From positions 3,930,228-3,994,227 of the forward strand of contig NC_054713.1 of NCBI RefSeq assembly GCF_016097555.1: a stretch of DNA of 64,000 nucleotides, written 5' to 3'. Numbering within the stretch: the first letter of the stretch is position 1; every line of letters begins with the position of its first letter. Positions 53,301 to 63,478 of the stretch are shown here, one piece after another. The notes under the pieces are model-generated. The model made no database searches. It saw only the letters and a list, made by a program, of their open reading frames with translations, and had not been told where the DNA came from. This stretch comes from Gigantopelta aegis (lineage: Eukaryota > Mollusca > Gastropoda > Neomphalida > Peltospiridae). The translations under genes were made by a program, and so were the position numbers.

Positions 53301-56300
53301 ATATGCCTATAAAAATTACATCCAAATAATTCCATTTACTAGTGGAACACAATTTATTTTAAGAAAGAAATCTTGAGAGTTTGTTACGTCATTGTTTTTT
53401 TCGTACACATTCAGCACACTACGTTTACGTAGAATTCTTTGCGGTTAGGTCTCCACTATAGTTCCTAATTGTGACATATGTTATGGTTCACATATTCACT
53501 TCCAGCAAATGGTGAAGAATTAAAACAATATGTATGTTTAATGGTAAGCCTTCTGGCTGTATTTTGCCCATGTTATTTTGTAATATTGTACATTGACCTT
53601 TTGGGACATTGGTGTACAGCGGAAGAGACAGCGGGAGTGAATTGGTTGATGAACCACCTGTTCGGACCGGTATTACAGCCAGATGCAGTCATATAGCATA
53701 AAGCAAAAAAACTGACACGGAAATGATCTCAGTTTTGGAGTGAAAATAAATGCTTATATAATGTATGTTCGCAATGGTGTATGCTGTTAGTGCCAACGAG
53801 AACCCGTTCTATTGAGTTTGGGCAATTTAACTTGAGGTTTCAATGGCAGATGACAAAAGAAAGAAAGATGGTGGCCAGTCTATATTTACTCAAAAATTAT
53901 TCGGGGAAAAAACTTTTTAAAATTATTACTCTAGAATTACTTATGAAAAACATTATGCGCGGGGTCGATTAATATGTAGTCATTTATTACAAAATGGTTT
54001 TGGAAATAACGAAACATTGTAGTTTTATCTTTGACATATGACCTTTAAAGATGCTCTATTATAGTTGTATTAAGGCCCAATCCAGGCGCGTATGCAGGGA
54101 GGTGTACGGGGGCGGGGGGTATCTAGTCTGTGGCAAGCGAAGATTGTAGAGGGGGAGGGGTTCGAATCATGCAGTTCCAGAAAAGTGTCCGCATTCTCAA
54201 GTTGCGCCAGTCTACATTCTCTGGCTATATTTTGTTGGTCTATTCAGTAGGTCAATCACCGTGGGACCCTGTCGTACTCTGTGGCTGGTAGAGTATTGGT
54301 TCATATCCCAGTACCGGTTAAAACCAAGAGTAAAATATAAAATTTGCTTTGTTTAACGACACCACTAGAACACTTAGTTTATTAACTTTAACATTTGATC
54401 AATCAATTTGACATACAGTTTTAGAGGAGACCCGTTACAATTTTCTATTAGTACTGTACCAAGGGATCTTTTATATGCATTTTACAGCAGACAGGACAGC
54501 ACATACGCCTGTGATACACTTATTTGGAACTAGAAAAAAGAGTACGCGAAGAAGGTTCGATCCTACGACCCAAGCATCTCAGGCTTAATAGCAAGTGGTC
54601 TTTTATATGCACTTCTCCAGACAGAACAGAACATAACACGACCTTTGATAGATCAGTCATGGGGCACTGGTGAGGACGGGGTAAAACAACCAGAGAATAA
54701 GTTCACCGAGGAGGTTCGATCCTGCGATCAAAGCACGTCAGGCGAACGCTTTACCTTCTGAGCTGGATCCCTTGAAAATCAGTCAATGCAAAGCTCAGTG
54801 TTTAGTCACGATCAATCTATAATTAAAGGGACAAACCCTAGTTTTTAAACATTAAGCTTTAAAGGTGTATTTTTGACTATTATAACCGTTTTTGATAACT
54901 GAAATCATACTTTACTTACATTTTATGGTTTAGATTATCAATTTTCGTACATTCGAAGTGTAGCCAAAATGCTTTTGTCATATTTTTAAAAACACACGTG
55001 CGTCTGAGAAGTAACAGTTATGGAGTCGAGTTTTAGTCCATTTTCAGAGGGTATTTCAAAGTCACGGGCTCAGTTGTAACGTTATCCAAATGTGTTTCAG
55101 GTTTGTAGATTAACTAAACTTAGTGTTAATTTTCACGGGTTGAAACCAGGGTCTGGCCCTTTAAGATCAGGTCTCACTACACAGATGTCATCTGCCATTG
55201 AAACCCATGTTATACTACCAACTTCAAGCGAAGATTGCCCATAGAACGGGTTCTCGTTGGCACTAACAACATACACCATTGCGAACATACATTATATTAG
55301 CATTTATTTTCACTCCAAAATTGAGAACATTTCCGTCTCAGTTTTTTGCTATATGACCGCATCTGGCTGTAGTACCGGTCCGAACAGGTGGTTCATTAAC
55401 CGATTCACTCCGGCTGTCACTTGTGCTATATACCCATGTCCCAAAAGGTCGATGCACAATATTACAAAATAACATGGGCAAAATACAGCCAGAAGGCTTA
55501 CCATTAAACATACATATTGTTTTAATTCTTCACCATTTCCTAGAAGTGAATATGTGAACCATAACATGTGTCACAGTTAGGAACTATAGTGGACCGTCAT
55601 CAATGAACTCTCACCCGGAAGTCATCTGTGTAGTGAGACCTCAGGTCAGGTCATGGGGCTTAAAGGGAGAGTAAACTAAAACATGAGCCTTATTTGTTGG
55701 AAAGATGCATACCCGGACCACCAACACATACTGACACTTTACGAAATGAAAAACGCGTGACTTTAGTGTTAATAAAAAAAAAAACGTGATTATTCCTGCT
55801 AACTGGGGGAAGCCATTTTCTTTTCTTTTCGAGGCGTCCGAGACAGCTAGCAAGGGGCGAAGTGACGTCAGCTTCTGACCATCTCCCGCATGTACAGTGT
55901 AAACAAAAGCAGTAATTTTCGACAAGGCGCTTCTCTTTGATCAACCTGACTTGTAAAACAACATAAATGACGGGATAATATAATAATATATTTAACTAAA
56001 TATATTTCAAGTTGCATTAACGGAACAAAATGGGGTTATAGTATTTTTCTCTGTTAAATAATCCAAAGGAAAAATGTACACTATTAGGCCTATTGACATG
56101 CTATGTGGGAGCAAAAACAACAACTCACGATACCCAAGTGATACTTTTCTTTTCTTTGGGACTACGTAATTGGTCAGTTCTGTGGTTTTAGATGGAAAAG
56201 TCAACTTATTCAGTAGTTTTACAGAACTATTTACAGTAATAAACCATGTCCATTACCATTTTAGGGGCGACAGGTAAGATTACGCAATAGCGGTATGTAT

Positions 56301-56555
56301 TTTTGTGTCTAGACAGCGTCAATTAATTGGCTCGTCTCGTTACCAATCAAATACACGCCTGCCAATCAGGAATCGCAGGTAGAAACAATTAACAGTATAT
56401 ACCAATTAACTAAGAAAACACTCTGTGTATCATTCCAGTACGTAGGTTAATGCATAAAAAAAACATTGTTAATTATTTCGACTTGTTGTGTAGCCACTTT
56501 GACAATGGAGTTTTATTTTGTATTGAAAAATAATATATATATATATGGTTTATTA

Positions 56556-56625
<70 letters not shown>

Positions 56626-57662
56626 CTCGATATACTTATTGCTGGCTTACTGGGATGTATATTATTACAGAACATTGCAATGTATGACTATTTATCATCC
56701 CGCAAAAAACAGGTAGATTGTTTCTCTAGTTCTAAGGCTCATTCCTGACGTTACGCGTTAAGTATCACGTAACCACCAGCTCGCCAGAGGGCGTATTAAC
56801 TGGAATGGAACAAAATGGCTGCGCCCGTTATATCTAATAGCCGTCACATTTAACCGTTTTATTAATTAAATATAATAATATACTTGTTGATGTTAAGCAA
56901 TAATGTGCATTATATATTTTTGAATGTACATACCAGTCCAAAAGCCTTGCTTAAGCATTCCTTTAACGTGCACATTCAGAGAAAGCTGCTGTATCGCACC
57001 CCTGTCATGAGAGCAGGAGTCGACCCCTGCCGGCTCCTCAGTCCAGGACAGGACTATAATTAAGATACTTACGCCATTTTATAGAGTTCATCTACTATCT
57101 TTTCCGCATCTTTAAGGCCCAACCAGTCGAGAAGTTTCTCTAGATCCTTTACTGGCAGACGGTGGATTGTATCCAGTACGTGGTAGAGATTCTCGGGAGA
57201 GCTCTGCCAGAAGTCAACCGTCGCGTTGTACCTTTGTGGCCAGAAATTCATGATGGACGAATTGTAGTGACGGTTCTTGTCATGGTAACTGCTGATGGAA
57301 TCCAGAGCTAGAACAATCTGCTCTGATGACGGTTTTGGACAGTCTCCATACAGATAGGCTTCCATCAGAACTATAGTGATCCATGACGTCACGAACATAT
57401 TATTGTCATACACGCCCGGCATGTCGCGGATAAAAGCTAGTTCTGGTGGTCCATGTGTGTTGACCTTTACCTCGCTGCCATAGCCTCCCTTTTCCTTCCT
57501 CCAATGCTCTAGAGGTTTGTATTGGGTATCTTTCTTCTCTTGCAGATCTGAGGTCTTCTTGTATAATTCCTTAATTAAAGAGTCAGTGTTAGACTGCACA
57601 GTAAGTAGACAGACTGTTATAACAATACCCAAAACGCATACCAGTTTTGTCTGAAAAATCAT
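47688..57662 (-). CDS. Uncharacterised secreted glycoprotein-like gene, copy A (8 exons, 633 aa)
   Basis: The exons run 57662-57073, 53138-52841, 52185-52018, 50900-50727, 50096-49944, 49359-49254, 48635-48514 and 47978-47688, total 1902 nt including the stop. All exon lengths and phases equal those of copy B. An in-frame upstream GTG/ATG region could extend the start, but ATG 57660-57662 gives a textbook signal peptide and is shared by both copies. The predicted product is extracellular or lumenal with about seven N-glycosylation sequons. The even spread of differences, no stops and conserved splice sites suggest both copies are functional. The family is not recognised and no catalytic motif could be named. 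Confidence 0.82.
48514..48635 (-). CDS. Copy A exon 7
   Basis: 122 nt, acceptor TTTTTCAG/AAACACC, donor TATGAT/GTATGT. It encodes TPSKVIESASKATKWLTAFT and the GDYKPWNTFFSGSGKSYD end. Confidence 0.78.
48911..49130. repeat. (CT)n microsatellite in copy A intron 6
   Basis: Two long CT arrays (48911-48978 and 49051-49130) separated by a mixed pyrimidine piece. The Ser-Leu frames across it are artefacts. Confidence 0.95.
49254..49359 (-). CDS. Copy A exon 6
   Basis: 106 nt, acceptor CTTGCCCAG/ATACG, donor ATGAAAG/GTGGGT. It encodes IRAEDRIFTTAMAVNCLIRT and WTVFNDMTGKLVWMK. Confidence 0.75.
49679..49812 (-). mobile_element. SINE family 1b head/core remnant in copy A intron 5
   Basis: ATCCCACAGACAGGATAGTA to GATCGATCCTAGATCAATCG…GGCTACGTC. 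Counterpart of 24896-25107 with the opposite half lost. Confidence 0.65.
49812..49834. repeat. Poly-C tract
   Basis: A C run directly at the SINE head. Confidence 0.9.
49861..49930. repeat. (GA)n array at the start of copy A intron 5
   Basis: GAGA with two GACA units, ending 14 bp from exon 5. Confidence 0.95.
49944..50096 (-). CDS. Copy A exon 5
   Basis: 153 nt, acceptor TTTTCAG/GCACTT. It encodes ALVEVMSILAPVLKGKATHV to DYTRDNKTI. The donor is uncertain (ATC/GTTCGT by phase). A (GA)n array starts within 20 bp of the exon border, so the intron start is almost pure microsatellite. Confidence 0.7.
50262..50366. repeat. (GA)n/(GGGA)n microsatellite in copy A intron 4
   Basis: Expanded relative to a short GAGA run at 26838-26856 in segment B. 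Confidence 0.95.
50506..50605. mobile_element. 100-bp hairpin MITE of the TAGCCCGAG family (copy A)
   Basis: Ortholog of 27001-27100, same tips and flanks. It predates the duplication. Confidence 0.75.
50727..50900 (-). CDS. Copy A exon 4
   Basis: 174 nt, phase 0, encoding QIFLNTTSLIAYEINAEFIG, RRDLALVYYPSLFEFYFFVA, and RTYALLERTAKYSKLPHP. Confidence 0.85.
51399..51675 (-). mobile_element. SINE family 1b in intron 3 (copy A)
   Basis: Ortholog of 28804-29070, including the truncated head (CCCAATGGGCTCACCATTTG). Confidence 0.75.
52018..52185 (-). CDS. Copy A exon 3
   Basis: 168 nt, phase 0, encoding IQDIGEVMAMYKKGVAMPFG, NNVDVTVSANFLYGVTSSVL, and RGLQPTNILDDKQIQ. Confidence 0.85.
52841..53138 (-). 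CDS. Copy A exon 2
   Basis: 298 nt, acceptor GGCTATCTAG/A, donor ACATGG/GTGAGG. It encodes DSAGRAFRIPPDFDDSFLNL to DKSQDVALVTTW. Confidence 0.85.
53444..53870 (+). repeat. Interspersed repeat in copy A intron 1
   Basis: Ortholog of 31236-31690. The inverted related copy with clear ends is 55172-55640. Confidence 0.65.
54340..54590 (-). mobile_element. SINE family 1c/tail 2, degraded (copy A)
   Basis: TTTGTTTAACGACACCACTA…CATTTGATCAATC…CCAAGGGATCTTTTATATGC…CAAGCATCTCAGGC. Ortholog of 33220-33520. Confidence 0.65.
54595..54775 (-). mobile_element. SINE family 1c head/core (copy A)
   Basis: TGGTCTTTTATATGCACTTC… to …GCTTTACCTTCTGAGCTGG. Ortholog of 34205-34375. Confidence 0.65.
54827..55160. 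mobile_element. TTAA element shared by both copies (copy A)
   Basis: TTAA at 54823-54826 and 55161-55164, ends AGGGACAAACCCTAGTTTT and AGGGCCAGACCCTGGTTTC. Ortholog of 34424-34712. Confidence 0.8.
55172..55640. mobile_element. DNA element with CACTACACAGATG inverted ends, copy A only
   Basis: Inverted ends GGTCTCACTACACAGATG. Against segment B (AGATCAGGTCAGGTCATGG at 34717-34735) it adds about 470 bp with a duplicated TCAGGTC (~7 bp). The interior is an inverted copy of the 31236/53444 repeat. Superfamily not assigned. Confidence 0.65.
55664..56962. mobile_element. 1.3-kb TTAA element, copy A only
   Basis: TTAA at 55660-55663 and 56963-56966. Empty site GGGGCTTAACGTGC in segment B at 34738-34741. 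Related to 31879-33004 in inverse orientation, and carries a (TA)n array. Confidence 0.8.
56559..56622. repeat. (TA)n microsatellite
   Basis: About 64 bp of TA inside the TTAA element. Confidence 0.95.
57073..57662 (-). CDS. Copy A exon 1 (signal peptide and N-terminal third)
   Basis: 590 nt, donor ATGGC/GTAAGT. Hydrophobic signal LVCVLGIVITVCLLTVQS, then KELYKKTSDLQEKKDTQYK, NNMFVTSWITIVLMEAYLYG, and RHYNSSIMNFWPQRYNATVD. Confidence 0.87.
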
Positions 57663-57950
57663 TTTTGATTTAGGTCTCAGTGTTTGAGTTATTAAGACCT
57701 CTCCCGAGTTAAAACAGAACAAGAAAAAGACAGTGAAGGTATGTACACATTTGGCACCTCAGCCTTATCGGAATGACCGAGGTTATTGAACGATTTATGC
57801 GACGTACAATAGTAGGATCTTGCAAACTAACCACATGTCTATTTTCACAGGATACAAAATAGTGTTTTTAAAAAAACATGATAACTTTGTTAGGCAACTG
57901 ATTTGGTTTATAGTGGACTCTCAACTCCAAACAGTCTCTGTTACATACAT

Positions 57951-57958
<8 letters not shown>

Positions 57959-58023
<65 letters not shown>
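57959..58023. repeat. (GA)n microsatellite at the right edge of segment A
   Basis: A GA array starting where similarity to segment B ends. Confidence 0.95.
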
Positions 58024-58027
<4 letters not shown>

Positions 58028-58080
58028 GCCAATCATAGATCATTGTCCCGTTTGTTAGGATCGTATCCAATATGGCATAA

Positions 58081-58096
58081 GGGGGGGGGGGGGGGG
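58081..58096. repeat. Poly-G tract
   Basis: A run of about 16 G. Confidence 0.85.
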
Positions 58097-58149
58097 CGCT
58101 TTACATGTATTTTCATATGCCCGTGTGGTGGATCTTGTAACCATGTGGA

Positions 58150-58345
58150 ATCCTTATCTGTCTCAGCCTTAGTAGTGTGGTTATGGTTATAGGCTACAAG
58201 GTAATTGGTTCACACCTTTGTGCTGGTTCTTACCCAGAGCCTTAAACGGCTCAGTGGGAAGAATTAAGGCCACTACGCACAGTCTTGTCTCTCACTAACC
58301 ATTGTCCTGGACAGACACTAAACGGTAAGACACTAAGGTTCTTCA
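58150..58345 (+). mobile_element. SINE family 3 fragment
   Basis: Head-like CCTTAGTAGTGTGGTTATGG, ACGGCTCAGTGGGAAGAATT, then TCTCACTAACCATTGTCCTG and GACAGACAC. The same family as the split SINE at 27541, in opposite orientation. Confidence 0.6.
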
Positions 58346-58899
58346 AAACACACTCAAACAGGGCAGTTTACTCGTATTCAGAGTAAGAGTTTGTGTTAAA
58401 TACATCTCTATTGATCAGAACGAACAAAATTCATTAATGTATTCAAAATCTTTGAAACTTTATTCAGATGACACCATGAAGACTTAATGAACAATGAATA
58501 TTTACAATAACAAGGTGATAACAGCAGTTCTTCATAAAATATACTGAACTACACTGAAAACGCATCATTCAATTTTCATTTGTTCTTGCTATCATATGTG
58601 TAAATTCACTATAAAACATGCAATAAGCCTAACACGTGAATACAATTTTTGGTTTTATTTATTGCTTACCAGAATACACCGAGTTATAAAACCCTCAGTT
58701 AAATGTATTATTTGTGTCCTCATATCCTTTTTAACCTTACAATTCTGCCCGATGCGTTGTTTTTTGTGGATTTCAGTATACTAGTATTTACAGACACGAT
58801 TCAATATAACAATAAACACAACTTTAAAAGACAAACAGTGAAGAGATCTGACCTGATATCATGAAAAGATTTGTATATGAATTAATATTCCATATTTGT
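58346..58899. other. Unannotated AT-rich sequence
   Basis: No frame with a recognisable domain and no repeat seen. Confidence 0.5.
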
Positions 58900-60431
58900 T
58901 TGGTAATATTGGAGATGTGTATTTGTGTTTAAAATGGGTAGTAAAAACAATGTAAATAATTATAGAGGTATCACTCTCATGAGCCACTTATCAAAATTGT
59001 TCACAACAATTTTAAACAATAGATTACTGAATGGGAGTTCAACCTACAATATTATATCTGATGCACAGTTTGGGTTTAAGCCCGGTTTTAGCACGGTTGA
59101 TGCTATTTTTGCTCTGCAGAGTCTTATAACTATTACGCTTGGCAGTAAGAAAAGGATCTATTGTGCTTTCATTGACTTTAGTAAAGCATTTGATACAGTT
59201 GAGCATAAGGCATTGTGGCTAAACATTTCTAAATTAGGATTAAATAGTAAGCTTGTAAATGTTGTAAAATCAATGTATGGTCAGATAAAATCATGTGTGA
59301 AATATCAGGGAAATGTATCTGAATCCTTCTGGTACAAATCCGGTCTAATTCAAGGAGAAGCTCTTTCGCCATTCTTGTTTTCTTTATTTATTAACGATCT
59401 AGAAATGGAACTGTTAAATTCCACCGACCGACTATACCAGTTAAATATGCTTCATCTCTGTCTACTGATGTATGTCGATGATGCAGAATTGTTTTCCGAA
59501 AGTGCGCCTAAATTGCAGAGTATGTTAGGGGCCGTCCATAATTTTCAACATTTTCACGAGTTAAACTGTACACTTTTGACCACCCCCTCCCCCTCCCCCC
59601 TAAAAGTGTACATCCCCAAATGAAAAATGTTGATCAATAATTTTCATTTTTAAAAAAGGCGTACGCTGGCCTCTTAACATTCCACCCAACCACCTTACCA
59701 TGAAAAGGAGCACTACTGGTGATCTATTTCGAATTAGGTAGATGACCTTTGTACATAAGTAGGAACATCTGTATGGTTAAATATTGGATAAATTTGTTGA
59801 ATACAGATAACTGTATTTTGAAAGAGTGTTATAACACCCTATATGACGAGTGTATAAGAAAACCACGTTCTTTTAACTGGGTTAGTCAAATAAGAGACTT
59901 GCTTCTCACTAATGGTTTTGGTCACATATGGTATAATCAAAATGTAGAAAATGGTAATACATTTATATCACTATTCAAACAGAGAATGACTGATCAATTT
60001 ATCCAAGCTATGTATGCTGTATTCAACAATTCTCCAAAATGTCTGTTATACAAATTCGTTGTTAATAATTATTGCTTACAACCTTATCTTCAGAAACCTA
60101 TTGCCTTGAAATACAAACATATTTTGAGTAAATTTAGATTATCTTCCAATAATCTCTTTATAAAAACGGGCAGATACCACAATATTGACAGGAATAATAG
60201 AATTTGTCGTCTGTGCAATATGAATGTAGTAGAAGACGAATATCACTTTGTTCTAGTGTGTCCTTTCTTCAGTAACATAAGAGATAAATATATTAAACCT
60301 TTTTATTATAATAAACCACATTATTTAAATTAACGCAACTACTGTCCAGCGACAATTCAAAATGCCTAATTAAATTGTGTAAGTATTTGAACATTGCTAT
60401 CACGTATAGAACAGACAACATTGATACGTGA
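58900..60431 (+). mobile_element. Degraded LINE (CR1/L2/Jockey-like), 5'-truncated and internally rearranged
   Basis: 58925-59526 encodes the central reverse transcriptase: NNYRGITLMSHLSKLFTTIL, YCAFIDFSKAFDTVEHKALW, GLIQGEALSPFLFSLFINDL and YVDD, so the catalytic aspartates are present. From about 59527 to 59730 unrelated sequence (starting GGGGCCGTCCATAATTTTCA) replaces the thumb region. Coding resumes at 59731 (ELGR, then an in-frame TGA, PLYISRNICMVKYW…) and continues to CRLCNMNVVEDEYHFVLVCP. A frameshift near 60325 separates a last piece, LLSSDNSKCLIKLCKYLNIA. No endonuclease domain. Not functional. Confidence 0.8.
59527..59640. repeat. Foreign insert in the LINE, MITE-like
   Basis: GGGGCCGTCCATAATTTTCA at one side and AAATGTTGATCAATAATTTT at the other. 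GTACACTTTTGACCACCCCC is partly mirrored by AAAAGTGTACATCCCC. GGGGCCGTCCATAA is a common DNA-element tip in animals; the far tip is not preserved. Confidence 0.4.
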
Positions 60432-60722
60432 CATATGTTATTATATTGTATAATATTGCTATGCATGCATTACCCATTTACTATAGAATTTTATTGATTG
60501 TAACCCGGTGCTACATACCATTCCCAGCAGTGTGCACATTATATTATTTTATATATAAATATGTATGTATGCCTACAAAATGTATACTTTTTGGCAAAAA
60601 TAAAATGTGTTTATTACACCTTCTTTTCACCTCACCAAGTTTTATACTTATCAGTCGCCCTATAACATTTGTAAAAGACTATGCCACTGTCTATGGTTTA
60701 CCGAATTTCTTTGTAGTTTCAG

Positions 60723-60725
<3 letters not shown>

Positions 60726-60790
<65 letters not shown>

Positions 60791-60817
60791 GTGTGTGTGT
60801 ATGTATGTACATGTACA

Positions 60818-60883
<66 letters not shown>

Positions 60884-60929
60884 GACAAACAGATAGATAT
60901 AGATACATACATACATACATATATATACA

Positions 60930-60977
<48 letters not shown>
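60726..60977. repeat. (TA)n, (TATG)n, (CA)n and (GT)n compound microsatellite
   Basis: TA 60726-60778, TATG/TGTA to about 60820, CA 60821-60869, TA/GATA/CATA to 60930, GT 60932-60976. All frames across it (Tyr-Ile, Cys-Val, Thr-His repeats) are artefacts. Confidence 0.95.
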
Positions 60978-60978
<1 letters not shown>

Positions 60979-61061
60979 CCCATTACCATAGTTTGACACC
61001 CAATAGCCGATGTATTTTTCGTGCTGGGGTGTCGTTAAACATTCGTTCGTTCGTTCGTTCG
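60977..61061 (+). mobile_element. LINE 3' tail fragment
   Basis: TTTGACACCCAATAGCCGAT, GCTGGGGTGTCGTTAAAC, then (ATTCG/TTCG)n. The same end as at 16112 and 41414, but with a TTCG instead of CATT repeat. Confidence 0.75.
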
Positions 61062-61137
61062 TTCGTATGTATGTATGTATGTATGTATGTATGTATGTAT
61101 GTATGTATGTATGTATGTATGTATGTATGTATGTATG

Positions 61138-61174
<37 letters not shown>
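61062..61174. repeat. (TATG)n followed by (TA)n
   Basis: About 80 bp of TATG then about 30 bp of TA, continuing from the LINE tail repeat. Confidence 0.95.
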
Positions 61175-61178
<4 letters not shown>

Positions 61179-61256
61179 TGGACTCTGTCTAAACCGGACT
61201 CACTTCGTACAATCGAAATAGTCCGGTTTACATCGAAGACCGGTTTAGACAGAGTT
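61175..61256 (+). mobile_element. pogo/Tc1-mariner-like element end
   Basis: TA followed by CAGTGGACTCTGTCTAAACC, a typical pogo-type tip at a TA target. The complement CCGGTTTAGACAGAGT follows 50 bp later, giving a hairpin. No full far end identified. Confidence 0.5.
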
Positions 61257-62531
61257 CATCCAGAGTTATGGTTCTTGAATGATCGCGATCAACAATGACA
61301 TTTGAACCCATGGATGGTTGGGAAACATAGTCATACAAACCAGACTTGCCTCCAACACATAAAAAAAGCAAAATGATTTTAAATTTTTTTTTATTGATTT
61401 AATACACATCAAATAGCACACGGAGTTCGTTGTTTTAACAATCTTTCTGTTTTGACTGTGTATTTGAATCAAATTCTTGTATTAATTTGACTTTAGTTTC
61501 TAACGAAAATTTGATATGTTGCCGTTTTTTGGGTCGCTCCGCCATTATAAATGAAATAAGACATCACAAAATATACATGTATGTATGTATGTATGCCCAC
61601 AAATGACTGTCAGGTCAGATGTCGGGAATTAACGTGCTTATATCAATTTAATGTTCAAGCACTCTCGTTGCGAGCACGATTTCTAACTAAAATTAAAAAC
61701 GTTTATACAAATGATTAGATAAAAATACTAATTAATGGTTAAATAAACTTTATTTACAAGGAAGTTAAAAAGTGTTTATACAAAGGGTTAAAAAGGGTTT
61801 CTACAAATGATTATGTAAAAAGTAGAATATTGACAATAAAATATGTCTGGTTAATCTGGTATTTATGTCGGAGGAGAGTAGACGGGAAGGTCTGCCCCAT
61901 TTTTAATTCATTTCCCTAGGCCATCCCATCCACCACCTCCACCATAATGGAAATGTTAAGAATTGGAAAGTGGAGATTGATGAATATCTCCATATTAACC
62001 ATAACATGAACCCGCATAAAACTATGTGATTGGTGCTGTGACTTAACTTAAGTCAAAAGAGCTATCACCTATCAAAGAAGAAGGTAAATAATAAAATAAC
62101 AATAAAACAATAATAAGAAGAAAATAAAATAAGAAAAAAATAAAGAAAAATAAGAAAATTTATATGAACATGTCATAGTAGTAAATTAAAAGGTGTTAAT
62201 GTAAGTAGAAAGGGAAAAGGTGGATTATATTTTAGTGTCCAGTCATATAAAAGTAAAGTAAAATTGTGGGCAATATTAATGTTAAACCCCCTCTGAAATC
62301 CCAATAAGGATACTAATCCATACGAGATGTAGTTCCAATAGGGGTCACATAATTATTAAAATACCTAAAGTAATTTTGTTTTTATTAATCACATATGGTT
62401 AAGAACAAAAGCCAAAAAGTTAAAACGTATAAGGATTACTAATATACAGCGTATTACTCCTGCCAGAGAGATTAGACGCAGTGTAACCCTTGATAAATTA
62501 AACGTATAAAACACAGCATAAAACATAGAAC

Positions 62532-62535
<4 letters not shown>
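61257..62535. other. Unannotated AT-rich sequence
   Basis: No gene or full repeat recognised. An A-rich stretch lies at 62085-62160. Confidence 0.5.
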
Positions 62536-62600
<65 letters not shown>

Positions 62601-62631
62601 CATATATATATATATATACAATTATTATTAA

Positions 62632-62665
<34 letters not shown>

Positions 62666-62748
62666 CAAAAAAAATCCCACAAAACAAACACATAAAAAAA
62701 AAAAAAAATAATAATAATAATAATTAAAAAAAACACAAAAAAAACCCC

Positions 62749-62785
<37 letters not shown>
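62536..62785. repeat. (CA)n, (AAT)n and (TA)n compound microsatellite
   Basis: CA 62536-62598, AAT/TAA around 62628-62663 and 62708-62722, TA 62754-62785. Confidence 0.95.
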
Positions 62786-62787
<2 letters not shown>

Positions 62788-63478
62788 AACGACTCGCACC
62801 TATTTATACGTGCTACACCATTTATGCTGTTCTGTGGTTCATATACTTTCATGAAAGTAAGAAATTTAACATGCAATTTTTAAATAAATTGAACATACAT
62901 AAGACTGAGTCCAATGGATGTTTTGATAAGACTGAAACTGATCCCACGAATCATTATCCGGCGTTTCGTCCATAAGAGGACTGCCACTGGCTCCCCTCTA
63001 TCTGACTTATGTTACTACAGAGGCAGTGACAAGGAAATAATCAAGAGTTATCTCATATTGCAAGACTACACTAGTCCAAAAAACCAAAATGGCTGCCATA
63101 ACGATGTAAACATAATTTTCTTACTATGGTGTGTATTAGTTTTATTTATTTCTGCACAGATTTGTTTTTTAATAGCATTTTTGTTACTTCCAAAACCTTT
63201 AAACGTTTCTTTTTATGTCAACAAAATAGAGGATGAAAACGACTACAGATATATCTTTTGTCTCTAAGAGGACTGCCACTATCAAAGACTATAGGCAACA
63301 AACAAACAAGATGGCTTTTCCTGCAGTCTCTTTTCCCCATCGTGTAACGTGATCATTAGATAATGCAAAATACAAACAGAAGTACAACTTTAATAAATTT
63401 GTGCTTTCATGATCAACAGAGATCGTCATCATTTGCTTATTTGTCTCACAAGTGTCATCACCATTTTATATCACAAAA
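62786..63478. other. Unannotated sequence
   Basis: A 117-codon open frame at 62914-63267 has no family resemblance or biased coding signal that I can see. AGAGGACTGCCACT occurs twice (about 62976 and 63268). Confidence 0.4.

Noticed and set aside
60428-61298. Frames rich in YIYI, CVCV or THTH
   Set aside because: Dinucleotide and tetranucleotide microsatellites.
62914-63267. 117-codon frame with a hydrophobic stretch
   Set aside because: No homologue or domain recognised, no repeat support and no second exon; kept only as unannotated sequence.
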